A stretch of 64,000 nucleotides of DNA from VAZQ01 sp963712565 (GTDB lineage: Bacteria; Pseudomonadota; Alphaproteobacteria; Rhizobiales; Xanthobacteraceae): contig CAVQIP010000077.1 in NCBI GenBank assembly GCA_963712565.1, forward strand, positions 1-64,000, written 5' to 3'. The notes below the pieces were generated by a model. The model was not told where the DNA came from, did not search any database, and saw nothing but the letters and a program-made list of their open reading frames with translations. Shown here piece by piece: positions 52,546 through 61,479 of this stretch. The position numbers and the translations under genes were made by a program. Numbering within the stretch: position 1 is the first letter of the stretch; each line of letters begins with the position of its first letter.

Positions 52546-52593
52546 GTGACGAGCGGCCATGCGTCCGACGCTGGTTCGATGTAACGAAACGGC

Positions 52594-53692
52594 CTAATGC
52601 GTGCCGGTGTCCTCGCGCCAGATTCCGAGCGCTTCCTGCGCCGGACGGTCGGAGATCGAGAACAGCACCGACTCCTTCGGCGCGTGGTGGACGTAGTGCT
52701 TCCACGGCGGCACGACGAAGACGTCGTTCGGGCCCCAGTCCAGCGCCTTGCCGTCGACCGTGGTCGTGCCCTGGCCTTCGACGCAGACGAAGATGGTGCC
52801 GTCGGTGGCGCGGTATTTCTCGCCCTTGAAGCCTTTCGGCAAGAGCGCGAGATTCGCCCCCATGGTCGGCAGCACCGGGCCGCCGTTGATCGGGTTGGCG
52901 TAGCGCACGCGCGCACCGTGGCGCTTGTCGATGTCGCCCGCCCGCTTCATGCGCTCGACGATCGGGCGCGTGCGGGCATAGGTGTAGTTGATGACCGGGC
53001 TGCGGTTGAGGTGCGCCGGCGAACCGTCCGGCAGCACGCCCGAACCGTAGAAGGCGAGCGAGTCGCCGTCCTGGCGACTGGTTTTCTGCGTGGCGTCGTC
53101 GAAGTAGCCGGCAAACGACGCCTCGAAGAAATTCACCTGCGGGAAATCGAGCACGTCGAGCCACAGCATCGGCTTCTTCGACGGGTTGCCGTGGTCGTGC
53201 GGCGCCCAATTGGCGGTGATGACGAAGTCGCCGGGTGCCATATAGGCCTTCTCGCCCTCGACCGCGGTGTAGGCGCCTTCGCCGTCGAGCACGAAACGGA
53301 TGGCCGAGGAGACGTGCTGGTGGGCGGGCGCGACCTCGCCCGGCAGGATCATCTGGATGCCGGCGAACATGGTGTTGGTGGCGCGCGACTCGCCGCGCAG
53401 CGCCGGGTTTTCGAGGATCAGCACGCGCCGCTGCGCTTCCTCGGCGGTGATCAAATCGCCCGACTCCATCACGAACGCCTTGACGTCCTTGTAGCGCCAG
53501 ACGATGGGGCACGCAGCGCGTCACCGGCTCCTTGGTGACGATGTTCTTCATCACCTTCCACAGCGGCGCCATGTCGAGGCGGGAAATGCGGTCGTAGTAT
53601 TCCTGCCGAACCGCTTCGATGTTGTGCTTGGGGCCCGGCCGCTTGCCGTTGGCGCGGTTTTCGGCCCGTTTGGCTGCGCTCGCGCTCGCCAT
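52594..53692 (-). pseudogene. Gentisate 1,2-dioxygenase-like bicupin with one frameshift
   Basis: The main frame (52594-53472) has two cupin domains: EVAPAHQHVSSAIRFVLDGE with the metal His pair and NWAPHDHGNPSKKPMLWLDV, then TIFVCVEGQGTTTVDGKAL and VFVVPPWKHYVHHAPKESVL. The start (ATG near 53690, MASASAAKRAENRANGKRPG; YDRISRLDMAPLWKVMKNIV) is in another frame. The join lies at the CCCC run near 53512; with one C removed it reads TRCVPIVWRYKDVKAFVMES. Gentisate dioxygenase opens the ring of gentisate to maleylpyruvate with Fe(II). The homopolymer context makes sequence error a real possibility. Confidence 0.85.
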
Positions 53693-53871
53693 GGCGTTCT
53701 CCCTCGGTCGGATGGGGGACCTGTCCAGATTAGAATAATCGAAAACTGGGAATTAGTATATAATGAAACTATCTCCCGGGGGACAGCGCCGGAATATCAG
53801 GTATTCCCGGCGGGCAGCCGCCTCCGCCGGCCGACGCCGCGGGCGCGGCCGTGCCGCAGCATGCGCCCGGA

Positions 53872-54639
53872 TCAGGTATTCACGTTGCCGCCGTCGACCG
53901 CGAGCGTCTGGCCGGTGATGAAATCGCTGTCCGCCGAAGCGAGGAACACCAGGGCGCCCAGCAGATCCTGGGGATGCTCGTCGCGCCGCAGCGAGCGCGC
54001 TTGCACGGCGCGCTCGCGCGCGGTTTCCACGTGCCCCGGGTTCTCGCTCACCACGGTGTCGCTCAGGGTGAAGCCCGGCGCCAGCGTGTTAACGCGGATG
54101 CCGTGCTCGCCGAGCTCGCGCGCGAGCGCGCGCGTGAATGCCATGATGCCGCCTTTGCTGGTGACGTAGTGCAGCATCCACGGGATGCCGCGGAAGGCGG
54201 TGCCGGAGCCGATATTGATGATCTTGCCGTAGCCCTGCGCGGTCATGTGCGGGGCGACGTGCTTCACCATCAGGAACGGCCCGCGCAGATTGACCGCCAT
54301 CACCTTGTCCCACAGCTCCGCGTCGATCTCGGTGCACTTGGTCTCCTGCAGGGGTGCAAACAGCGCGGCGTTGTTCACCAGCACGTCGATCTTGCCGAAG
54401 CGCTCCATGGTCGCCGCGACCAGGCGCTCGACCGAGCTCTCGTCGCTGACGTCGGCGACGATGCTGGTGACCGAATTCGCCCCGTGCGCGGCGGCGATCT
54501 CCTGCGCGACCGCCTCGCCGTCGGCGATGTCGGCGATCATCACGCGCGCGCCCTCGGCGGCAAGCGCGCGCGAATAATGCCGGCCGATGCCCTTGGCACC
54601 GCCGGTGACGATGGCCGTGCGGCCGGACAATCGCGACAT
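53872..54639 (-). CDS. SDR-family oxidoreductase
   Basis: The 255 residues show TGGAKGIGRHYSRAL (cofactor loop), ADIADGEA (acidic residue for NAD), NNAA, catalytic Ser in INIGSGTA, YVTSK with Tyr and Lys, and the end QTLAVDGGNVNT. It starts 4 bases after the FMN reductase stop at 54644, so the two are cotranscribed. A step on a hydroxy- or dihydrodiol aromatic intermediate is possible from context, but the substrate cannot be read from sequence. Between its end and the dioxygenase start (53693-53871) the DNA is AT-rich and may hold a promoter. Confidence 0.9.
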   Translation of the reverse strand: MSRLSGRTAIVTGGAKGIGRHYSRALAAEGARVMIADIADGEAVAQEIAAAHGANSVTSIVADVSDESSVERLVAATMERFGKIDVLVNNAALFAPLQETKCTEIDAELWDKVMAVNLRGPFLMVKHVAPHMTAQGYGKIINIGSGTAFRGIPWMLHYVTSKGGIMAFTRALARELGEHGIRVNTLAPGFTLSDTVVSENPGHVETARERAVQARSLRRDEHPQDLLGALVFLASADSDFITGQTLAVDGGNVNT

Positions 54640-54643
54640 GGAC

Positions 54644-55219
54644 TTACCCCTGCACGCTCACGCGGCGAATGAATTTTTCGAAGGCCGCGAGCTGCTGCCT
54701 GATCAGGTCGATGGCGGTTTGATCCTTGAGCTCCAGGGTCTTGCCGTCGAATTTCTGCGCCGCGAAGGTGACGATGACCTCGGGCCGGCCGAACAGGATG
54801 ACATCGACCGAGGTCAGCGACTGCCGCAGATGATATTGCATGCGCGAGCCGCCGAGGATGCCGCCGGCGGCCGACTGCAGCGCCACCGGCTTGTCCTTGA
54901 ACGGCTGCTCCTTCATGCGCGAGACCCAGTCGATGGCATTCTTCAGACCGCCGGGAATCGACCAGTTGTACTCGGGTGATACGATGATGATCCCGTCCGC
55001 GCGGCGGATGGCGTCGGCCCAGGCGACGGCTTCGGCCGGGAATCCGGTCGCATCCTGGATGTCGTGGTTGTAGATCGGAAATTTATCGAACGGCGGCGCG
55101 GCGCGCAGCGTGAGCCCCCCCGGCGCCAGCGCCGGCAAGGTGCGCGCGAGCGCCGCGTTGTACGAGCCCTTGCGCAACGAGCCGCAGATCACGAGCACAT
55201 CGAGTTGTCGGTCGGCCAC
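54644..55219 (-). CDS. NADPH-dependent FMN reductase (copy 1)
   Basis: The 191 residues have the flavodoxin-like FMN reductase signature: VLVICGSLRKGSYNAALART, then ADGIIIVSPEYNWSIPGGLK, NAIDWVSRM and KPVALQSAAGGILGGSRMQ. It reduces FMN or quinones with NADPH and could feed electrons to a flavin-dependent hydroxylase. It shares blocks with copy 2 upstream (55449-56018), so they are tandem paralogs about half identical by eye. Confidence 0.9.
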   Translation of the reverse strand: MADRQLDVLVICGSLRKGSYNAALARTLPALAPGGLTLRAAPPFDKFPIYNHDIQDATGFPAEAVAWADAIRRADGIIIVSPEYNWSIPGGLKNAIDWVSRMKEQPFKDKPVALQSAAGGILGGSRMQYHLRQSLTSVDVILFGRPEVIVTFAAQKFDGKTLELKDQTAIDLIRQQLAAFEKFIRRVSVQG

Positions 55220-55353
55220 GAGCCACCCCTAAAAAGCGGCGCCCGTCAGGGCGCCGAGGCAAGAAGGCAAATTGATAACGCATCGCCGGGTTTGGGCAAG
55301 CATTCTCTCGACCTCATGCGATCCGCGCCCAAGAGCAGGCCACAATAGCGCCT

Positions 55354-55426
55354 GTCATCCCCGCGAAAGCGGGGATCCATAACCACGGTCTCTGGAATAT
55401 GGGTCCCCGCTTGCGCGGGGACGACA
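55354..55426. repeat. Dispersed hairpin repeat between the FMN reductases
   Basis: GTCATCCCCGC-GAAA-GCGGGGATCCAT pairs in part with ATGGGTCCCCGC-TTGC-GCGGGGACGAC. It is the type also seen at 40815-40925 and lies in the 229-base gap between two genes of the same strand. Confidence 0.8.
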
Positions 55427-55448
55427 GCCACGGGAGCGATGGCAGCGC

Positions 55449-56018
55449 CTAGCTCTTCGGCGCCAGCCGCGCGATGTAGGTCGCAAACGCCGCAAGCTGC
55501 TGCTTGATGAAGCCGCGCGTGGCCTCGTCGGTGATCTCTCCGGTCTTTTCGTCGAGCCTGGAGGCGCAATTGCCGATGAAGATCTCCGGCTTGTTGAGCG
55601 TGTGGGCATCGAGAAACGTCATTGCCTTGCGCATGTCGTATTGCACGCGGGCGCCGCCGACCGGTCCCGGCGACGCCGATTGCAGCGCAACCGGCTTGCC
55701 GGCGAACGGCTGGTTCTGCAGCCGCGAAACCCAGTCGATCGCGTTCTTCAATCCGCCGGGAATGGTGAAGTTGTATTCCGGCGTGCAGAAGATCACGCCG
55801 TCCGCCGCGCGAATCGCGTCGGCGAGCGTGTTGACCGGCGCGGGGAAGCCGGTCGTGTTCTGGATATCGGCGTTGTAGAGCGGGAAATCGGCAAACGAGG
55901 GAGCCGGTTTGATCGTCATGCCGTCCGGCGCCAGCGACGGCAGCGCCCGCTGCACCATGGCATTGAAGGAGCCTTTGCGGAGCGAGCCGCAGATCGAGAC
56001 GACGTTCAAGGTAGCCAT
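55449..56018 (-). CDS. NADPH-dependent FMN reductase (copy 2)
   Basis: The start is ATG 56016-56018 (MATLNVVSICGSLRKGSFNA) behind GGAGATTGCC; the longer frame is rejected. The 189 residues carry the same blocks as copy 1: ADGVIFCTPEYNFTIPGGLK, NAIDWVSRLQNQPFAGKPVA and LQSASPGPVGGARVQYDM. Role as for copy 1. Tandem retention suggests different partners or flavins, which cannot be resolved here. Confidence 0.9.
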   Translation of the reverse strand: MATLNVVSICGSLRKGSFNAMVQRALPSLAPDGMTIKPAPSFADFPLYNADIQNTTGFPAPVNTLADAIRAADGVIFCTPEYNFTIPGGLKNAIDWVSRLQNQPFAGKPVALQSASPGPVGGARVQYDMRKAMTFLDAHTLNKPEIFIGNCASRLDEKTGEITDEATRGFIKQQLAAFATYIARLAPKS

Positions 56019-56097
56019 GGCAATCTCCGGGTGGGGGATGAAAGGCTGATGCTCAGCAACCCGTTCTGTCATCCCCGCGGTCACATCGCGTTTTCTG

Positions 56098-56973
56098 TTA
56101 CTTCTCGTCCTCGATCGGGTTGACGAGCACGCCGACGCCCTCGATGTCGATCTCGCAAGTGTCGCCCTGCTTCATCCAGACCGGATTGGGCTTGCGCGCG
56201 TGGCCGACACCGGAGGGCGTGCCGGTGAAGACGATGTCGCCGGGCTCGAGCGTGATGCCCTGGCTGATATAGGCGATCGTCTCGGCGACCGGGAACATCA
56301 TGTTGTCGGTATTGTCGGACTGCATGACCTGACCGTTGAGCCGGGTCTGGATCTTCAGGCCCTTGCCGCCCGCCGGCACTTCGTCGGCGGTGACCATCCA
56401 GGGTCCGAAGCCGCCGGTGCGATCGAAATTCTTACCCATGTCCCATTGCGTGGTCTTGCGCTGATATTCGCGCACCGAGCCTTCGTTGCCGCAGGAATAT
56501 CCGGCGACGCAGGAATACGCGTTGTCCACCGTGAGATGCTTGGCGCGCTTGCCGACGACGAAAATGAGCTCGGCCTCGTAGTCGAGGGTCTCGGACGCTT
56601 TCGGCCGGATGATGGGCTGGCCGTGCGGCACCAGCGAGCTGTTGCCGCGCATGAAGATGGTTGGGAATTTCGGAATGTTGTCGCGTTGCGAGCCTTCCTT
56701 GACGTGCTCCAGATAATTGAGGCCGAGGCAGATGACCTTGCCCGGCTTCGCCACCGGCAGACCGAATTTCAGGCCCTTGAGCGGCCGGCGCGCGCTCGCA
56801 GGCGCCCGCTTGGCCGCATCCGCGAGCGGCGACAGGTCGCCGTTGTTGCGGCGCAGACATTCGCCGAGATCGCCGGGTATCGCCTTGTCGACCGCCTGCA
56901 GATCGATCACCTGATCGCCCTCGACCACGCCGAGATGCAGTCCGCCATTTGCTTCGAAACCGACGATTTTCAT
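56098..56973 (-). CDS. Fumarylacetoacetate-hydrolase-family protein
   Basis: The start is ATG 56971-56973 (MKIVGFEANGGLHLGVVEGD). The 291 residues include KVICLGLNYLEHVKEG, PTIFMRGNSSLVPHGQPIIR, LDYEAELIFVVGKRAKHLTV with the metal Glu pair, WDMGKNFDRTGGFGPWMVTA and EPGDIVFTGTPSGVGHARKP. The family cleaves C-C bonds of acylpyruvates; beside a gentisate dioxygenase it is most likely the maleylpyruvate/fumarylpyruvate hydrolase giving pyruvate. It is the first gene of the gentisate-type cluster. Confidence 0.92.
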   Translation of the reverse strand: MKIVGFEANGGLHLGVVEGDQVIDLQAVDKAIPGDLGECLRRNNGDLSPLADAAKRAPASARRPLKGLKFGLPVAKPGKVICLGLNYLEHVKEGSQRDNIPKFPTIFMRGNSSLVPHGQPIIRPKASETLDYEAELIFVVGKRAKHLTVDNAYSCVAGYSCGNEGSVREYQRKTTQWDMGKNFDRTGGFGPWMVTADEVPAGGKGLKIQTRLNGQVMQSDNTDNMMFPVAETIAYISQGITLEPGDIVFTGTPSGVGHARKPNPVWMKQGDTCEIDIEGVGVLVNPIEDEK

Positions 56974-57018
56974 GGACACTCCCTCACCTGGTTGCGGCGT
57001 TGTTTTAGCAGTCGAACG

Positions 57019-57145
57019 TAGGGTGGGCAAAGCGAAGCGTGCCCACGCGTTTCTCAGCGTCACGAGGACCGCGTGGGCACGGCGCACGCGATCAAGTCCG
57101 CGCCGCCCGCACAAACCGATCACCCGTGCGCCTTTGCCCACTCTA
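57019..57145. repeat. REP element with TAGGGTGGGCAAAG / CTTTGCCCACTCTA ends
   Basis: The 127-base element has near-perfect inverted ends and inner GTGCCCACGCG and CGCGTGGGCAC arms. It is a relative of the elements at 28061-28200 and 50138-50296 and lies between two minus-strand genes. Confidence 0.8.
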
Positions 57146-57166
57146 CAGCTCGTCATACGGAGATGC

Positions 57167-58078
57167 TCACGCCGCGCAGGCGAGAAAATGCGTCCGCAGC
57201 GCCTCGCGCCCGGCGCGGCCGGCGCGCAGGTCCCAGGCGTTGACCACGGCGAGGCGGAAGCCGCCGGGCGGCATGGCGTGGAGCTCGGGCTCCTTGTCCT
57301 CGTGGAACGTGATCTGCACGCTCGACACGCCGGGCAGACGCCGCAGCTGTGCGACGAGCGCAGGTGGCGGGTGGCGATAGCGCGGCCCGTGCGACCCGAA
57401 CAGCACCACGCTGTATCCGTCACGCCGGTCGTCATCGGCGAAGTCCCATACCCGCTGATGGTAGAGCCGCACGACCGCATCGACCCAGCCGGCGCCGTAG
57501 AGATCCGGCCATTGGTCGCTCATGCGCAGATGCACCTCGATCATCCGGCCGCCGATGGTCTCGGTGTTGAGGATGCCGGTATAGCCGGTGAGATGTCGAC
57601 GGATCCACGCGCCGCAATAATCCTCGATGCCGGGATCGGACGCGGCATGCACGGTCCAGTAGTCGAAGGTGCCTTCCCCGCTCGGCTCCCCGGTGACGTG
57701 GCGCCACCAGCGCGGCTCGCCGTCGACCACGGCAACATCCGAGCTCACGTGACGGCCGTCCAACAGCGTCATCCACATGTGGCCGGGCGTGAGCCACTGC
57801 TCGTACTCGGCCTGCGAATGCAGCCCGCGGCTTGCGATCCCCATGCCCTTGAGATTGACGATCGGTTTGGAGAACACGGGATAGGCGGGCGGCGGCACAC
57901 CGTGGGGTCCGGCCGCGATGCCCTGGCTCGCCGCGATCGCGATCTTGTCATAGACCCAGCGATGATCCGGATACCAGAGCCAGGCGTCGCTGTCCTCGGT
58001 CGGGATGTTCACGCCGGGCGGACAGCGGGCGTGCTCGAAATACTGCAGGCGCCAGGGATCGGCTTCGCAGATCGGCAT
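57167..58078 (-). CDS. Unidentified protein, possibly ATP-grasp-like (303 aa)
   Basis: No family is firmly recognised. The order WVYDKIAIAASQGIAAGPHG, then YPVFSKPIVNLKGMGIASRG, resembles the ATP-binding start of ATP-grasp ligases (DK...A...G and KP..NL.G.G). Later parts are HMWMTLLDGRHVSSDVAVVD, GEPRWWRHVTGEPS, HLTGYTGILNTETIGGRMIE with a possible E/N metal pair, and HLRMSDQWPDLYG. A peptide or amino-acid ligase would be a guess. The gene lies 100 bases downstream of egtD on the same strand, so a link to ergothioneine or another small thiol or betaine is possible. Confidence 0.55.
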   Translation of the reverse strand: MPICEADPWRLQYFEHARCPPGVNIPTEDSDAWLWYPDHRWVYDKIAIAASQGIAAGPHGVPPPAYPVFSKPIVNLKGMGIASRGLHSQAEYEQWLTPGHMWMTLLDGRHVSSDVAVVDGEPRWWRHVTGEPSGEGTFDYWTVHAASDPGIEDYCGAWIRRHLTGYTGILNTETIGGRMIEVHLRMSDQWPDLYGAGWVDAVVRLYHQRVWDFADDDRRDGYSVVLFGSHGPRYRHPPPALVAQLRRLPGVSSVQITFHEDKEPELHAMPPGGFRLAVVNAWDLRAGRAGREALRTHFLACAA

Positions 58079-58177
58079 GGGGGCAAAATATCAGTGACCG
58101 TGGATGGGACAAACGCGCCAACGCGACTTTTGCGTAACCACGTTTCGACGCGGTCGCCCGGCCCACGCAGGGTCGCG

Positions 58178-59152
58178 TCACACGTCCTCGAAAGCCAGCG
58201 CATGGATGGAAAAATTCGCGCCGGCGTCGGTCCAGGCCGCGAGCGGGCGCCAGCCCGACCCGCGCGCCAGGGCGCGGAAGGAGTCGAGCGTGTATTTGTA
58301 GCTGTTCTCGGTGTGGATCGTCTCGCCGGCGCGGAATTCGACGACCCGGCCGGCCACCCGCACTTTCTGGCGCTTCTTGCTGGCGAGATGCATCTCGACG
58401 CGGTGGCGCTCGGAATTGTAGAAGGCGTGATGGCTGAAGCTCGCGAGGTCGAAATTGGCCCCGAGCTCGCGATTGATCCGGGCGAGCAGGTTGAGGTTGA
58501 ACTTCGCTGTGATGCCGGCTTCATCGTCATAGGCGGCGTTGAGGATGCTCGCGTCCTTCACCAGATCGACGCCGATGATCAAACTGGAGCCGCGTCCCAG
58601 CATGTGCCCGGCGTGGCGCAGGAACGCGCAGGCTTCGTGCGGCTCGAAATTACCGATGGTCGACCCGGGAAAAAATCCGGTATGCGCCATGCCGGCAACC
58701 GCGGCGGGAAGCGAGAACGGTTGTGTGAAGTCGGCCTCGACCGGCAGGACGGCAAGCTTCGGGTAATCGCGCCGCAGCTCTTCCGCCTCCTGCACCAGCA
58801 TCTCGGAAGAAATGTCGACCGGCACGTAGGCCGCGATCGTCGTCGCCGCCGCCAGCAGGATCCTCACCTTCTTGCTCGAGCCGCTGCCGAATTCGATCAA
58901 CGCCGAGCCGAGCGGGAAGAAGCGCGCGATTTCCGCCGCCCGCTCGCGCAGGATCTGCAACTCGCAACGCGTCGGGTAATATTCCGGCAGCGCGGTGATG
59001 TCCTCGAACAGCTGCGCGCCGGTCTGGTCGTAGAAATATTTCGGGGACAGCCGCTTGGGTCGCGCCGTCAATCCGGCGATGACGTCGCGCGCGAAGCGCG
59101 AATCCGCCTCCGCGGGTTCGTAGCGAACAGCAGCACCGGTCTGCGCAGCCAT
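58178..59152 (-). CDS. egtD: L-histidine N-alpha-methyltransferase EgtD
   Basis: The 324 residues match EgtD: RPKRLSPKYFYDQTGAQLFE, DITALPEYYPTRCELQILRE, ALIEFGSGSSKKVRILLAA (SAM motif I), YVPVDISSEMLVQEAEELRR, FFPGSTIGNFEPHEACAFLR and AYDDEAGITAKFNLNLLARI. It trimethylates histidine to hercynine with SAM, the first step of ergothioneine synthesis. It starts 32 bases after the egtB stop, so egtB-egtD form one operon. No egtA, egtC or egtE is seen in the window. Confidence 0.94.
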   Translation of the reverse strand: MAAQTGAAVRYEPAEADSRFARDVIAGLTARPKRLSPKYFYDQTGAQLFEDITALPEYYPTRCELQILRERAAEIARFFPLGSALIEFGSGSSKKVRILLAAATTIAAYVPVDISSEMLVQEAEELRRDYPKLAVLPVEADFTQPFSLPAAVAGMAHTGFFPGSTIGNFEPHEACAFLRHAGHMLGRGSSLIIGVDLVKDASILNAAYDDEAGITAKFNLNLLARINRELGANFDLASFSHHAFYNSERHRVEMHLASKKRQKVRVAGRVVEFRAGETIHTENSYKYTLDSFRALARGSGWRPLAAWTDAGANFSIHALAFEDV

Positions 59153-59184
59153 CCCTCAACTCCAGTCGTCGCGCGTTCGCGCGC

Positions 59185-60462
59185 TCATCCGACATAATCC
59201 AAAAGCCTGAGCCCGCTGAACTGCCAGCGCGCCGGCGGATAGAAGAAATTCCGATAGCTCGGGCGCGCGTGGCCGGCAGCCGTTGCATGCGAGCTGCCGC
59301 GCAGCACCATCTGGTTGATCATGAATTTGCCGTTGTACTCGCCGAGCGCGTCGTCCGCCGCGCGATAGCCCGGATAAGGCAGGTAGGCGCTGCGCGTCCA
59401 TTGCCACACCACGCCGAAGGCATCATCGAGCAGGCCTGCGCGCGCCGCAACTTCCCATTCCGCCTCGGTCGGGAGATGTTTGCCGGACCAGCGCGCGAAG
59501 GCGTCCGCCTCGTAGTAGCTCACGTGGACGACCGGCGCGTCGAGATCGACCGCCCGCAGCCCGCCGAGCGTGAGCGCGAGCCAGGCGCCGTCACGTTCGC
59601 GCCAATAACCGGGCGCGTTCCAGCCCTCCGCCTCGACCATCGCCCAGCCGTCGGACAGCCACAGGGACGGCGTCGCGTAGCCGCCGTCGGCCATGAATTC
59701 GAGCCATTGCCCATTGGTCACTAGACTGCGCCCGATGCGGGCCGGTTGCAGCCAGACTTGGTGCGCCGGTCCTTCGTTGTCGAAGCGATATCCTTCGCCC
59801 GCAAAACCGATGCTGTGGATGCCGGAGGGCAAGCGGATAAATTCACCAGTGCAAGGTTGCACGTGCGGCGCTCGCCAATCGGCGTCGTAGACAGGCGCCA
59901 CCGGATTCTGCGCGAAGGCGTGCAGAATATCGGTGAGCAGGAGCTCCTGGTGCTGCTGCTCGTGATGCAGGCCGATCTCGAGGATGCGCACCAGTTCGGC
60001 GAGCTGCGGCTCCTCCGCACTCGCGAGCAGCCGCTCGACCGCCTGGTCGACGTGCGCTCGGAACGCGCCGACCTGTTCGCAATCCGGTCGGGTCACGAGG
60101 CCGCGCCTGGGGCGCGCATGGCGCGGGCCGGCGGCCACATAGTACGAATTGAAGAGATAGGCGAATTGCTCGTCGAACACGCGATAGCCGGCAAGATGCG
60201 GTCGCAGGAGGAACTGCTCGAGAAACCAGGTGGTATGCGCCCGGTGCCACTTGGTCGGGCTGGCATCGGGCATCGACTGCACCATCTGGTCCTCGGGACC
60301 CAGAAACGCGGCGCGGCGTTCGGTTTCCGCACGCACGGCGCGGAAGGCGTCGCGCCAAACGGTGCGAGCATCGTTCGGCGCTGCGTTTCCCACTGTTCGG
60401 TTATGACCCTCGTCACGGCGGCGACGAAGGACGGATGACGAGGTAGCGGGCGGCATGCCCAA
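59185..60462 (-). CDS. egtB: Ergothioneine sulfoxide synthase EgtB
   Basis: The 425 residues have an N-terminal DinB-like helical domain with the iron ligands (WHRAHTTWFLEQF; LHHEQQHQELLLTDI) and a C-terminal formylglycine-generating-enzyme-like domain (VTNGQWLEFMADGGY; WSGKHLPTEAEWEVAARAG; VWQWTRSAYLPYPGY; VLRGSSHATA). EgtB joins hercynine with a thiol (Cys or gamma-glutamyl-Cys) using Fe(II) and O2. The first 25 residues are poorly conserved-looking, so a later start is possible. The 280-base gap upstream (60463-60744) contains a TATAAT on the minus strand near 60535 and no gene. Confidence 0.94.
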   Translation of the reverse strand: MGMPPATSSSVLRRRRDEGHNRTVGNAAPNDARTVWRDAFRAVRAETERRAAFLGPEDQMVQSMPDASPTKWHRAHTTWFLEQFLLRPHLAGYRVFDEQFAYLFNSYYVAAGPRHARPRRGLVTRPDCEQVGAFRAHVDQAVERLLASAEEPQLAELVRILEIGLHHEQQHQELLLTDILHAFAQNPVAPVYDADWRAPHVQPCTGEFIRLPSGIHSIGFAGEGYRFDNEGPAHQVWLQPARIGRSLVTNGQWLEFMADGGYATPSLWLSDGWAMVEAEGWNAPGYWRERDGAWLALTLGGLRAVDLDAPVVHVSYYEADAFARWSGKHLPTEAEWEVAARAGLLDDAFGVVWQWTRSAYLPYPGYRAADDALGEYNGKFMINQMVLRGSSHATAAGHARPSYRNFFYPPARWQFSGLRLLDYVG

Positions 60463-60744
60463 TCCCGGGTTGGAGAAGTCGAGACTGCTTTGGTGACGAG
60501 AAACTACTGGGGGCTATCGATTGTTCCTTCATTATACGTGAACCGCCCAAATCGGGTTGCGGCTCGCGGATATTTTATATGACGTGAGGCCCGCCCCGCG
60601 CGTGCGGCAAAAATCTCGACTTTTCAAAAGCTTAAAAATTGCCGGCCGGGCCGATCGGGCCGCTCGCTTCCCGCCGGCGAGCGGCGGGGCCGCAGACCGT
60701 GCACCCAGTGATTCGCGCCGGGCGCCGGCCTTCCGGCGCGGGCA

Positions 60745-61251
60745 CTATTTCGCCGCGCTCGCGCCTGCGGCCGCCGCCACGCCGTCCTGCTGGCCGGTCC
60801 CGCCGCTCGCCCCGATCGCGCCGATGATCTTGCCGTTCACCGTGATCGGAAGGCCGCCTTCCGACGCCACCGGTTTTTCCGGAAAGGTCGCGAACGCGGT
60901 ATTGCCCGCGGCATATTGGTCCGCGAATACCTTGCTGGGACGACGGAACAGCACGGCGGTGCGCGCCTTGGCCTGGGCAAGGTCGGCCGACGCCATCTGG
61001 GTGCCGTCCATGCGTTCGAAATAGATCAGCTCGCCCGCCGGCCCCACGATGCTGAACGCCATGCGCCAATTGTTCTTCTTGGCCTCGGCAAACGCGGCGG
61101 CCGCCACGGCTTTTGCCTGTTCATTCGTGATCGGCGGGCCGTAGTCGGCGGCGGGCGGCGCTGGCGACGGCGCCGGCTGCTGCGCAAGGGCGGTGCCGCC
61201 GAGCGCCAGCGCCGAGCCGATGCCGAGCGCGATCAAGAATTGAATTCGCAT
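60745..61251 (-). CDS. Secreted GlcG/HbpS-like heme-binding protein
   Basis: The 168 residues have a signal peptide (LIALGIGSALALGGTALAQ), a Pro/Ala linker, then the GlcG/HbpS fold: ITNEQAKAVAAAAFAEAKKN, MAFSIVGPAGELIYFERMDG, ADLAQAKARTAVLFRRPSKV and GLPITVNGKIIGAIGASGGT. HbpS of Streptomyces binds heme and senses redox; many homologs are uncharacterised. It stands alone. Confidence 0.85.
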   Translation of the reverse strand: MRIQFLIALGIGSALALGGTALAQQPAPSPAPPAADYGPPITNEQAKAVAAAAFAEAKKNNWRMAFSIVGPAGELIYFERMDGTQMASADLAQAKARTAVLFRRPSKVFADQYAAGNTAFATFPEKPVASEGGLPITVNGKIIGAIGASGGTGQQDGVAAAAGASAAK

Positions 61252-61479
61252 GGTCCTGTCTCCAGCTGGCTTACCCGTTGCGGCGTCATGATGTTGTCGA
61301 AAATCGGTCGTTTCTAGACCAGCGCCGATAGCCTATAACCTTTGCAGGGTCGCAATCCGCGGTTTCGGGCGGCCCCTCGATCAGGATAGGCGAGTTGCCG
61401 TTGCGCGAGCAAGAAGTGCGGTAGCGCAATCGTTGCGCGACGAGTTGGGCGATCGGGCGCGGAAAAGACGGCGGGGCCA

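Noticed and set aside
52366..52560. A 64-residue minus-strand frame between permease and dioxygenase
   Set aside because: It begins inside a hairpin repeat and no ribosome binding site or family pattern supports it.
50499..52916. An 805-residue minus-strand frame
   Set aside because: It is antisense to the TRAP permease and has only shadow composition.
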